DNA of 64,000 nt from Gluconobacter albidus (lineage in GTDB: Bacteria > Pseudomonadota > Alphaproteobacteria > Acetobacterales > Acetobacteraceae). The stretch lies in contig NZ_BEWL01000009.1 of NCBI RefSeq assembly GCF_002723915.1, positions 62,001-126,000 of the forward strand, in the 5' to 3' direction. The notes beneath the pieces were generated by a model. The model had not been told where the DNA came from, ran no database searches, and was given only the letters and a program-made list of their open reading frames with translations. This document shows positions 26,101-32,024 of the stretch, piece after piece. The position numbers were made by a program, and so were the translations under genes. Position 1 is the stretch's first letter. Each line of letters starts with the position of its first letter.

Positions 26101-26364
26101 GAACAGGGCCGCAAGTGTTTCGGTCGTGGGCATGGCGCGCCGATCCACGCCGAGGACGTCCGCCATCTGCTGGCTCATGCCCGGATTGAACGAGGCCCGG
26201 CCATCGCGGCCGAGATAGTAATTCGTGAGGCGCTGACCATCACCGTCCGGCACCTTGCCGGTGTCCGTGCGGAAATCGTGCTCCGGATCCGGTGCCCCTT
26301 CGGTGAAGTATGCGGCCACGAACTTGCCGTTACACTCCGCCGAAATCTTGCGGAAGGTCATCAT
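23188..26364 (-). CDS. traI: MobF-family conjugative relaxase-helicase (TraI/TrwC-like)
   Basis: 1058-residue relaxase that nicks oriT and unwinds the plasmid. The N-terminal TrwC domain has candidate catalytic tyrosines Tyr19 and Tyr49/Tyr50, and the metal-binding histidine motif MHIHN (His210, His212). The helicase part has Walker A at about residues 513-521 (GVAGSGKTT) and Walker B near residue 590 (VLVIDEVGQ). The C-terminus continues the RecD/TraI-type helicase with GHAMTIDAAQGLT. The start codon overlaps the stop of the small accessory gene upstream (ATGA). A MobF relaxase paired with an I-type (Dot/Icm) mating system is noteworthy, because IncI plasmids use a MobP relaxase. Confidence 0.92.
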   Translation of the reverse strand: MMTFRKISAECNGKFVAAYFTEGAPDPEHDFRTDTGKVPDGDGQRLTNYYLGRDGRASFNPGMSQQMADVLGVDRRAMPTTETLAALFEGKRADNGEQWSQAKRKISAYDLTMAPHKSVTLAAELAPTQAEGAAIWNAVQRANDATMQYVARELGFARRGHGGEDGEEAGEVAWTSYRHRTSRPTLTLHDAETDTTYLREAPTGGDPQMHIHNSLYNVVVTESGHVGSLDTKRLRSRVHEFGAFFQAELADELRKLGIEQSYDAKEQATVISAVPQEACDAFSSRTAEVTRSARAYAEKEGHDWNTMTAELKNKMLKAASLAHRQKKNESADDVQAWRERAAAIGWEHHSVMGMAEAKELSVADRHEQAYAFAAKHLGKEFETAAVLDHDKLRMYAARGLIGAGIPGGIEDIDQVVKLIEDKGLEVRGEQVSLVSCVKNDRMRVTNTAQIRVEETLAREAVRASADRTASLSDAQLTEAIARCDLDFDNEHGQSQKAAIYALGKAGKISMLTGVAGSGKTTLLQPLVDAWKRDTRFSEKGREMIGLATAWRQADALGDAGIHQRYAMMPFLSRLEKGEQTVDENTVLVIDEVGQIAPRQMLQLLELQRASGCTIKALGDREQAQSIEAGDTVEILRRVLAKEDMPELLSTVRQTTARNREIAGLFRGEKPSADALEARRPKGKAAYANRDQENADDPRNAFHFEEVRRAIDMKREDGTIRLVGGDQDEVLQKIADLYVTRRDALAASGSKRGISMSALTNQDAADLSRAVRRILQNRGEISRDEVTLDAVDQRGETYELQVAAGDRLRLFRRTWGAVEGTGTTVGNNGDVVEVVSHGKDGLKVRMKDGREADVEWRRLKDHKTGRILLGFGHAMTIDAAQGLTSDEHINALPRGVATATGFTSYVAESRAKGTTWTMISDGATFEAVRNGRALGDTTEITSDDLWNHVAKGMSNKPYKALGMDLPFTSQEEREKHVQELIRLGKMQEEMAQDGRDYGREVANRVLANMLEKTATPRLKELDQKIEVMMTNHRVTMSQQERDLRADRIKRVSVHLSALV

Positions 26365-26687
26365 GACGTGCGGCCGTCCTCTGCCTTCGGACGAACCTTA
26401 CGGCCTTCAAGGAGGTCGTTGTTGCGGGCGGTCGTGTGGTCGATGCGCCTGATGACCGGCTCCTGATCCTTCATCAGCTCGACGAGGCGCGCAAGAATGT
26501 CGTCCAGTGTCGGGCCGTCTCCCTTCTCCGAGGGGGTCAGAAGCTCGATCAGGATACTCAGCTTTTCGCTGATGAACCGGATCTCTTCTCCTTGCTCGTC
26601 AGAGCGGGCGAGAAGGTTCTGAAGAAGCTCCCGATCCGAAACGTCGGTCTCGGGAGCGCGGTCGGGGGTCTGGGTCTGATCTGTCAT
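26361..26687 (-). CDS. Small relaxosome accessory protein candidate
   Basis: 108-residue acidic protein without a recognised domain; it is helical, with a coiled-coil-like middle (LLQNLLARSDEQGEEIRFIS) and a Lys/Arg-rich end. It overlaps the relaxase start by four bases and is thus co-translated with it. By position it corresponds to TraJ/TrwA-type relaxosome helpers, but no ribbon-helix-helix is evident. The ATG at 26687 is favoured over an upstream in-frame start because the AGTCGCA element and a TATCCT -10-like box lie between 26720 and 26693, leaving almost no leader. Confidence 0.65.
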   Translation of the reverse strand: MTDQTQTPDRAPETDVSDRELLQNLLARSDEQGEEIRFISEKLSILIELLTPSEKGDGPTLDDILARLVELMKDQEPVIRRIDHTTARNNDLLEGRKVRPKAEDGRTS

Positions 26688-26720
26688 GAGGGCAGGATAG
26701 AAAGCCCTCATGCGACTGAG
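26688..26720 (-). promoter_or_regulatory. AGTCGCA-type element before the relaxase operon
   Basis: On the minus strand CTCAGTCGCA (26720-26711) is followed by CTATCCTGCC and then ATG at 26687. If the TATCCT is a -10 box the transcript would be leaderless or nearly so. This copy lacks the final GA of the core. Confidence 0.6.
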
Positions 26721-26721
26721 A

Positions 26722-27465
26722 TCATTTCGTCGCAGCCTTCGCTAGCGCCAAGGCTTTGTTTTCCGAAGCTCGCTGGACCCATTGTGCCAGACGGGTGCTT
26801 AGGGAGATGGCCTGATCGAGCTGCTGGAGGCCTTCATCAAGTGTCAGCGGTTCATTGAGAATCGCAATCTCTGCGCGATAGCTCCGCCACAGCGACCCCA
26901 CCAGCTTTGCCGAACTCACCAAAGCCTGCATGTCTGCCTGATCGCAGTCGAGTAAGATCTCGTCCATGTCGCGCGCTTCGATCACGAGTGGCGCATTCGG
27001 CAGGCTTAAAACGACATAGCGGCCCGGTGCCTGAAAGCACGCCTTTAGGTGCTGTTGGTCTTCAAGGTTTTCAGATGAACCTCCTGGGAGCGCGTAGAAA
27101 CCTGTCTCCCGGATGCGAGGAATAACCTCTTCTGTAATCCAGCGGCGGAAGCGTTTAGCGATTGGTTTCCGGGATACGAAAGAGAGATGATACGCGCCGC
27201 TCTCGGTGACACACACGACCTGCTGCGGGCCACCTGCGGTCTGAACTCGAATGAGAGTCTTTTCGTCATCGTCCAGTCGCTTCGCCGCATCGGCAGGCCC
27301 TTTGATTTCCAGCGCTCCGCAGATGTCCGCAATCAGAAACCATTGCCGCCCCTGGTAGGAGGCAGAGCGCAGCGTCGCTCCGGCGAAGATGAACTCAGAC
27401 GACGTTTCAAGCGGTAGGCCACCTGCCTTCTGTTGCTCGTAGGTTGTCTCTGCTGCCGGTGTCAC
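26722..27465 (-). CDS. BRO-N domain protein (antirepressor-like)
   Basis: 247-residue protein whose first about 120 residues match the BRO-N (baculovirus repeated ORF, phage antirepressor) fold: FIFAGATLRSASYQGRQWFL, then LIADICGALEI, DDEKTL, and VTESGAYHLSFVSRKPIAKR followed by FRRWITEEVIPRIRETG. BRO domains bind DNA. The rest is helical and unrecognised. GTG at 27465 is chosen because GGAG lies seven bases upstream and the domain begins shortly after. It lies between the relaxase operon and the iteron region, so control of relaxase or oriT-proximal promoters is plausible. BRO proteins are more usual on phages than in mobilization modules. Confidence 0.85.
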   Translation of the reverse strand: MTPAAETTYEQQKAGGLPLETSSEFIFAGATLRSASYQGRQWFLIADICGALEIKGPADAAKRLDDDEKTLIRVQTAGGPQQVVCVTESGAYHLSFVSRKPIAKRFRRWITEEVIPRIRETGFYALPGGSSENLEDQQHLKACFQAPGRYVVLSLPNAPLVIEARDMDEILLDCDQADMQALVSSAKLVGSLWRSYRAEIAILNEPLTLDEGLQQLDQAISLSTRLAQWVQRASENKALALAKAATK

Positions 27466-27484
27466 TGGCGTCTCCTTCGGGTTG

Positions 27485-27519
27485 GGACAGTGATCATGAC
27501 AGCGTGGTCTGCGACTGAA
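27485..27519 (-). promoter_or_regulatory. AGTCGCAGA-type element before the BRO gene
   Basis: Minus strand TTCAGTCGCAGA (27519-27508) followed by GTCATGATCACTG; spacing between core and GATCACT equals that of the copies at 10523 and 34091. It lies about 20 nt before the GTG start of the BRO-type gene. Confidence 0.6.
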
Positions 27520-27599
27520 CCGATCGTCAAAAGCGCGACCAAAGGGTGAGGCTACTAACCGCACCCTTTTCCTCTTTTGCCTCTCGGCGGCGAAGCCGT

Positions 27600-27642
27600 C
27601 CGCACCAACGGTGCAATGGTCTATGAAGAAGCTCTTTTCTAT
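27600..27642. other. Left part of probable oriT region
   Basis: Small inverted repeat GCACC-AAC-GGTGC at 27602-27614 just left of the 11-bp iterons, between divergent relaxase-side and TraK-side genes. This is where oriT lies in IncP-type modules. I cannot point to a nic site, because MobF nic sequences vary. Confidence 0.4.
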
Positions 27643-27763
27643 GCCGTGCTTACGCCGTGCCTTCGCCGCGCTTACGCCGTGGGATCGCCGTAGAAACGCC
27701 GTGGAAGCGCCGTGGTAACGCCGTGAACGCGCCGGACTTGCGCCGTGAAAACGCCGTGTGTAT
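27643..27763 (+). repeat. Eleven-unit array of 11-bp iterons upstream of the TraK-like gene
   Basis: GCCGTG or a one-base variant begins at 27643, 27654, 27665, 27676, 27687, 27698, 27709, 27720, 27731, 27742 and 27753, exactly every 11 bp. Eight units read GCCGTG; units 3, 5 and 9 read GCCGCG, GCCGTA and GCCGGA. The bases before it are mostly AC or CGC. Eleven bp is about one helical turn, so a protein could bind all units on one face. A period of 11 rules out a coding repeat. Likely an oriT accessory-protein site (TraK-like) or a centromere. Confidence 0.8.
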
Positions 27764-27860
27764 AGCTCCAGACGGCTGTATTGGGCTCTGGGACCATGTC
27801 ACGCAGAGGCCGTCAGTCCCGCGCTGTGCCCAAAACGGACACACTTCGAGGAGACCGCCC
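27764..27860 (+). other. Leader of the TraK-like gene with a GTGCCC-GGACAC half palindrome
   Basis: TGTGCCCAAAACGGACACA at 27825-27843 is an imperfect version of the palindrome GTGTCC-AAAAC-GGACAC seen at 29965-29983. GAGGAG at 27848-27853 is the ribosome site for GTG 27861. No AGTCGCAGA element is evident here. Confidence 0.45.
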
Positions 27861-28442
27861 GTGACAAATCCACTCCACGACCTGAAGACTTCCAGGAATG
27901 GAAAGCGCGCATTGCGGGACCGGGCGAGCCCACTCTACAGGTGGCTGCGCACGAACATGGCCGAGGTCTCCGACCTTCGTGAAACCGGGGTCGCAACGTG
28001 GAAAGACATTCTCGGCGCTGCGCGTCTCTCGGGCCTGAACGTCGAGGTCAGTCAGCGGATGGCGAACGTCATCAGCAAACAGTGGTACCGTCTTCAGAAT
28101 GAGGCTCAGGGGCTCCCAGTGGATGCCAAATCAGACACCTCGGCAGTGAGGCCAGAAAGGATTTTGCCTCCGAGCAAGATTGATCCCGACTGGCGTCCGG
28201 ACGAAATTGAGGCTCACTGGGCCGAACGCGAGGAGCCTGTTTCAGTGAGGCCGAATGAACCGAGCGGCCCCGAAGAAACAACCGGAGAGGGGCTGGTGCC
28301 AGCTCATCCGATCCGGGCGACACCTCCCGTCGCGATCGAAGACAATGAGAAAATTCCGCAGCACAGCAGAGATTCACTGAAGCGCCTGCGCGACAAGATC
28401 CGTGCCCGCAAAGAGGAAAAGTACCGTCTGACACCAGACTGA
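27861..28442 (+). CDS. TraK-like oriT-binding protein candidate
   Basis: 193-residue basic and later acidic protein. The N-terminal 75 residues (LHDLKTSRNGKRALRDRASP, then LYRWLRTNMAEV and ILGAARLSGLNV) look like a DNA-binding helical domain; the C-terminus is a charged tail (KRLRDKIRARKEEKYRL). I do not recognise the family with certainty. It is the first plus-strand gene to the right of the iteron array and precedes a TraL-like ATPase and a TraM-like coiled-coil protein, the same order as IncP traK-traL-traM beside oriT. GTG at 27861 is chosen for its ribosome site; longer in-frame starts run through the iterons. Confidence 0.6.
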   Translation: MTNPLHDLKTSRNGKRALRDRASPLYRWLRTNMAEVSDLRETGVATWKDILGAARLSGLNVEVSQRMANVISKQWYRLQNEAQGLPVDAKSDTSAVRPERILPPSKIDPDWRPDEIEAHWAEREEPVSVRPNEPSGPEETTGEGLVPAHPIRATPPVAIEDNEKIPQHSRDSLKRLRDKIRARKEEKYRLTPD

Positions 28443-28461
28443 TTTTCTTACCCAGGAGCAT

Positions 28462-28500
28462 CTCAGTCGCAGATCAAGCGGTCATCATGGCTTTCGAAAG
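28462..28500 (+). promoter_or_regulatory. AGTCGCAGA-type element before the TraL-like gene
   Basis: CTCAGTCGCAGATC at 28462-28475 followed by CATCATGGCTTTCG at 28483-28496. It lies 80 nt before the GTG start at 28555. Confidence 0.62.
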
Positions 28501-28554
28501 AGGAAGACCAGTCCGCTTCATCGGGAAGCGGATCACCTCAACAGGAGCCTGACT

Positions 28555-29397
28555 GTGACCAAGGACGCTGACGTTAAAGCCACCCCGTCTGCACCGGCCC
28601 CCAAGGCCACCGCCAAGAAAAAGCCCGTTATCTTCACAATCATCGGTCGTCAGCGGGTTGGCAAAACGACCCTGCTTAATGCTCTCGCACAGACCGTTCA
28701 TGACCAGGGCGGAACGCCGGAGATCTGGAACACCGATCTCCTGAACCGCTCACACTCAATCTCGAATTTCCATGACGCGGATAGTCCGGCCGCAGGCGAC
28801 ACAAAGCGCCAGAGAAAATGGCTGGAAGAAAAAATCCAGTCTCTTATGGAAAGTCGCCATGACGCCATTCTCGACATCGGCGGCGGATGGACAGCCCTGC
28901 ACGAGTTGATCAACACGGAATCCCTAAGCCGCGCGCTTGACATGATGGGGATCACGCTCTCGGTGGTCTTTCTGATCGGGCATGAGCGGGCTGATCTGGA
29001 CTATCTGGAAGATCTCCAGAAAAAGAAGAAGTTCTCGCCCCGCAATTCCGCGATCATCATCAATGAAGGCCTCATCCCTCCTTCACTGGACGTGGATGAC
29101 GTTGTTGATGTCGTTTCCCACCATCCAGCCGTCGAAGAGGCGATGGAGAATGGCGCGGACATCTTCATGTATCCGGCCGCTGAGCCAATGAAAGACGTGT
29201 GCGACCGGGCGATGACATTCTCGGCCTACGCCGCAGGCGAGCAGAAAGACGGCTTCCCGACTAGCTCCATTTTTGATCGACTGGCCATGGACCGCTGGTA
29301 TCGCCGTGATTTTCCCGCATTTCTTCAGGAACTCGGCGCCAGTCGCCTGCCGAATATGCCTAAGGGCCTCCCGGTTCCGGCCGAAAGTGACGTGTAA
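28555..29397 (+). CDS. traL: TraL-like P-loop ATPase (MipZ/ParA-related)
   Basis: 280-residue protein with a deviant Walker A motif IIGRQRVGKTTLLNAL at about residues 27-42, a Walker B-like DAILDIGGG near residue 103 and no helicase motifs. This fits the TraL/division-plane ATPase class found beside oriT in IncP and related plasmids. A low-complexity Ala/Lys/Pro leader precedes the domain. The GTG start has AGGAG upstream. The stop TAA shares a base with the next ATG. The exact role of TraL in transfer is unknown even in IncP. Confidence 0.75.
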   Translation: MTKDADVKATPSAPAPKATAKKKPVIFTIIGRQRVGKTTLLNALAQTVHDQGGTPEIWNTDLLNRSHSISNFHDADSPAAGDTKRQRKWLEEKIQSLMESRHDAILDIGGGWTALHELINTESLSRALDMMGITLSVVFLIGHERADLDYLEDLQKKKKFSPRNSAIIINEGLIPPSLDVDDVVDVVSHHPAVEEAMENGADIFMYPAAEPMKDVCDRAMTFSAYAAGEQKDGFPTSSIFDRLAMDRWYRRDFPAFLQELGASRLPNMPKGLPVPAESDV

Positions 29398-29963
29398 TGT
29401 CTGATGGCCTTACCCAGAGGATTTCCGACTGTCAGGCCAGATTTGAAAGCTCACTGGATGCGCTGCGCGAGCAGACGCATCGTTGGACGCTTCGGCCACG
29501 TTCACCTGAGGCCAAGGTTCTGGATGGCCTCATGATCCTGATGGAGATGAACAATCTTCATCAGGCCCTCCTTCTCAAGGATCGTGAACACTCGGAGGCA
29601 GCGCATAGAGCGCTGTTTCAGGAGGCCGAGACACGAATGGAGCAGTGCGTTGCCAAGTGCGAGAGCCTGCTGGATCAATGCACACGCTCGGCAACAGAAG
29701 AGGTTATTGAGGTCAGGCGTGCTCTTCATGAAGGCGTGGCAGCCTCTCGCCAGCTCCAGAAGATTGACGAAAAGACCGTCAAGGCGAAGGTCGCGGAAGT
29801 CCTTGGCACCGTTAAAGGCGAAATCGCCGAAAGCATGAAAGCGCAGATCGTGATGGCGGGCACTCGTGTTCGACGGGACGAAATCAGCAAGCGGGCCGGA
29901 TGGTTCGCTACCATGATCGTGGGCGGAACCGTCTTCGGAATTATCCTCGATCACCTGATTTAG
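29397..29963 (+). CDS. TraM-like coiled-coil membrane protein
   Basis: 188-residue protein, almost entirely helical, with a long coiled-coil region (about residues 45-150; for example AEVLGTVKGEIAESMKAQIV) and a single C-terminal membrane anchor (FATMIVGGTVFGIILDHLI). It resembles TraM-type proteins of oriT-adjacent traK-traL-traM operons in layout, but there is no motif to confirm it. Coupled to the preceding ATPase by a one-base overlap. It may tether the oriT-bound complex to the membrane. A perfect palindrome follows the stop. Confidence 0.65.
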   Translation: MSDGLTQRISDCQARFESSLDALREQTHRWTLRPRSPEAKVLDGLMILMEMNNLHQALLLKDREHSEAAHRALFQEAETRMEQCVAKCESLLDQCTRSATEEVIEVRRALHEGVAASRQLQKIDEKTVKAKVAEVLGTVKGEIAESMKAQIVMAGTRVRRDEISKRAGWFATMIVGGTVFGIILDHLI

Positions 29964-29985
29964 GTGTGTCCAAAACGGACACACC
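29963..29985 (+). terminator. Perfect palindrome after the TraM-like gene
   Basis: GGTGTGTCC (29963-29971), spacer AAAAC, GGACACACC (29977-29985): a 9-bp perfect stem starting at the stop codon. No T-run follows. It shares the core GTGTCC-N5-GGACAC with the copy at 54573-54589, so it may be an operator instead of, or as well as, a terminator. Confidence 0.5.
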
Positions 29986-30017
29986 ACCTCGGGCCAACAA
30001 GCGCTGTTCAGACAATA

Positions 30018-30055
30018 CTCAAAGTCGCAGACTACAGGCGGATACTGACCACCCC
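30018..30055 (+). promoter_or_regulatory. AGTCGCAGA-type element before the second transglycosylase
   Basis: CTCAAAGTCGCAGA at 30018-30031 followed by GGCGGATACTGACC at 30037-30050, 17 nt before the ATG at 30072. Confidence 0.58.
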
Positions 30056-30071
30056 AACACAGGAGTGCTCA

Positions 30072-30875
30072 ATGCCGCCGCCCTTCAAACAATCCTTTTT
30101 GATTACAGGTCTGGCTTTCTCGGCCGGACTTGGCCTCAGCGGTTCGTGCCAGGCGCAGTCGATTGAAGTGCCGAACGGCCTGCCGGAAGTCCCGCATGTC
30201 GTCTATCCGGAAGTCGGCCTGCCGAACTTCACGGTACCAGCCGGGACTGTCCAGCAGATCGGCGGGGACGGGAAAGTGATTCAGACCACGCAGCCCGTTT
30301 CTACCGGCTCGGACTCACTGCAAACGCTCTATAGCCGCGCATGGGGCTATCAGGCCGCTGACAATGCGTCCTCCATTGGCGTGAACCCTGCTGCCTTGGC
30401 CGCAACGTGTCAGGTCGAATCAGGCTGCCAGAATGTCTATACGGCCACCGGATCAGGCCACACCATCACGGGCGCATTTCAGATGTCGAACGGCACATAT
30501 TCAGAAGAAATGAGCAAAGCGCTCGCCGCCAACCCGGGACTGGCCAGCACCATCACCTCGGGGACTGCCGGGCAGCAGGACCCGGCCACACAGGCTGTTG
30601 CGGCCGCACAATATCTTAAAGACGCAGCCCTTTCTCTCCAGAAAGCCGGCGTCAGTAATCCGACCGCCGTTGATACCCGTGGCTATTATAATTTCGGCCC
30701 AACAACTGGAAACGCCCTTGCCCAGGCAAACTCAAGCGACCTCATGTCCGACTACATCTCCAGCAGCAAGATGAGCAGCAACGGCGTTACAAGCGGAATG
30801 ACCGTAGGACAGTGGAGGCAGTCTGTTGCGGACAAAATGGGGACTGGAGCCACGAGCCCTGTCCTTTCATCGTAA
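30072..30875 (+). CDS. Secreted transglycosylase-like protein
   Basis: 267-residue secreted protein. A signal peptide covers about residues 1-28 (ends CQAQS). A lysozyme/transglycosylase-like domain spans about residues 95-245: ALAATCQVESGCQNVYTATG (candidate catalytic Glu), ITGAFQMSNGTYSEE, and GYYNFGPTTG. The family is like the transglycosylases of conjugation systems, though divergent. AGGAG lies before the ATG at 30072. Together with the enzyme at 13840 it gives the plasmid two cell-wall hydrolases, one linked to the mobilization region. Confidence 0.75.
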   Translation: MPPPFKQSFLITGLAFSAGLGLSGSCQAQSIEVPNGLPEVPHVVYPEVGLPNFTVPAGTVQQIGGDGKVIQTTQPVSTGSDSLQTLYSRAWGYQAADNASSIGVNPAALAATCQVESGCQNVYTATGSGHTITGAFQMSNGTYSEEMSKALAANPGLASTITSGTAGQQDPATQAVAAAQYLKDAALSLQKAGVSNPTAVDTRGYYNFGPTTGNALAQANSSDLMSDYISSSKMSSNGVTSGMTVGQWRQSVADKMGTGATSPVLSS

Positions 30876-30892
30876 TGTGATAGAGAGAAGAA

Positions 30893-31294
30893 ATGAACAG
30901 ACAAATCCTCTTAGCGGTTGCCGGTTTCGCCTCTGTCCTTGGGACAGCTCATGCCGCGAACGTCACTCCGGTAAAGCCGATCGAACATCATGTCTGTATG
31001 GCATTGGATGCGCCCGATGACGTCATGATGGACACGCACCATCCCATCTCTTTCATGTCAGCTCCTGATCCATCAGCTACCGTCATTTCCGACGCTTCGG
31101 TGGTCATGGCTATTGATACCGTCGAGCCAAAGAAAAATGGCTACGCTCTCGCGATGACCTACACGCTCCAGCCTGCATGGATCAGCACGAAGTGGCTGAA
31201 GCCGTACTCGGTTGTTCACCCAGGAGTGACATGCACGCCGTATGTGATGAGCAACGGAAAGCTCGGCTTCGACTTCAAGCACCACCAACACTGA
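30893..31294 (+). CDS. Small secreted protein of unknown function
   Basis: 133-residue protein with a signal peptide (residues 1-22, ends AHAAN) and a compact periplasmic domain that may be SH3-like (STKWLKPYSVVHPGVTCTPY). Two cysteines (about residues 35 and 118) could form a disulphide. It follows the transglycosylase by 17 nt and precedes a terminator, so it is the last gene of that transcript. No family recognised. Confidence 0.7.
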   Translation: MNRQILLAVAGFASVLGTAHAANVTPVKPIEHHVCMALDAPDDVMMDTHHPISFMSAPDPSATVISDASVVMAIDTVEPKKNGYALAMTYTLQPAWISTKWLKPYSVVHPGVTCTPYVMSNGKLGFDFKHHQH

Positions 31295-31315
31295 CGACGG
31301 CAAGTTTGTTATTTG

Positions 31316-31340
31316 AAGGCAGCCTCCGGGCTGCCTTTTT
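31316..31340 (+). terminator. Intrinsic terminator of the transglycosylase transcript
   Basis: GGCAGC-CTCCGG-GCTGCC stem (31318-31335) followed by five T residues. It lies 22 nt after the small secreted protein gene. Confidence 0.88.
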
Positions 31341-31396
31341 CGTATCCCCTGAGCCTGGACGTGGAGACACCGGAACCCACCACGTCGCGGGCAATG

Positions 31397-31675
31397 TCAC
31401 CCGGCTTTGCGGATCTCGGCGAGAATGGGATCGGCCTTTCTCTGCCGGGGACAGGGATGGGCCACATGGGCCGCTTCCAGATCCAGTAACCACAAAGACA
31501 GATCAGCCGGGAGAGAGGACGTGCCCTCCAGGCAGCGCCGGAACTGGTTGCGGTGCATGTCGCATTTCTCGGCGGCCTGACGCTCGGACCATCCGATCCG
31601 GAACAGGGCAAGAGACAGGCGCGGCCCGGTCAGGTGCTTCGGGCGGCTATCGAGAGGGGAAAGGCTCTTCGTCAT
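31397..31675 (-). CDS. Small helix-turn-helix protein (XRE-like)
   Basis: 92-residue protein with a compact helix-turn-helix (LSLALFRIGWSERQAAEKCD, then MHRNQFRRCLEG) typical of Cro/CI-type regulators, and a basic tail. It starts at ATG 31675, only a few bases after the AGTCGCAGA element, so its mRNA may be nearly leaderless. It is one candidate for a regulator of the plasmid genes carrying that element, or of its own promoter. Confidence 0.72.
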   Translation of the reverse strand: MTKSLSPLDSRPKHLTGPRLSLALFRIGWSERQAAEKCDMHRNQFRRCLEGTSSLPADLSLWLLDLEAAHVAHPCPRQRKADPILAEIRKAG

Positions 31676-31708
31676 AAGAGCATCCTGCCGTCGCGTTCTG
31701 CGACTGAG
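31676..31708 (-). promoter_or_regulatory. AGTCGCAGA-type element before the HTH gene
   Basis: Minus strand CTCAGTCGCAGA (31708-31697) then ACGGCAGGATGCTCTT and the ATG at 31675. The distance from core to start codon is the same as in the copy before the relaxase operon. Confidence 0.6.
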
Positions 31709-31801
31709 CGTAAAAAATCGCTCCTTCAAAATACGCATCCAGAGAGGCCGCGAAGCCCGGAAAACCTTGCCATTTCTCGCAAAAACCGCTAATTTCTCCC
31801 T

Positions 31802-32017
31802 ATGAGTTCAGCCAAAACCCTCTTCGCTCCGACGCCTTTTTCCGCCCTTTCGGATGAAGAGCGCGCGCGCCGTCAGGACGCGGTCGAGTGGACCCTCGCG
31901 GCCCAGAGACGGCAGGGCTACACGCATGATCCCCTTATCGAGGATGCCTGCCAGTCGTTCGTCGCCGGACAGATCGACCTTGCTGAACTGGGGCGGAGAC
32001 TGAATCCCGCCCTCTGA
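31802..32017 (+). CDS. vbhA: VbhA-like Fic antitoxin with altered inhibitory motif
   Basis: 71-residue protein preceding a Fic toxin by seven bases, with the VbhA family layout (SDEERARRQDAVEWTLAAQR and a conserved C-terminal helix). The inhibitory motif of VbhA is Ser-x-x-x-Glu-Gly; here the aligned residues are Ala-Gln-Arg-Arg-Gln-Gly (AAQRRQG), so both Ser and Glu are changed while Gly is kept. In VbhA that Glu blocks the ATP site by pairing with the second Arg of the Fic motif, which is also changed in the partner toxin here. No clear ribosome site precedes the ATG. Confidence 0.82.
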   Translation: MSSAKTLFAPTPFSALSDEERARRQDAVEWTLAAQRRQGYTHDPLIEDACQSFVAGQIDLAELGRRLNPAL

Positions 32018-32024
32018 CGCGTCG

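Noticed and set aside
27643-27763. CRISPR-like or coding repeat
   Set aside because: Units are only 11 bp with no spacers of CRISPR size, and the period is not a multiple of three.
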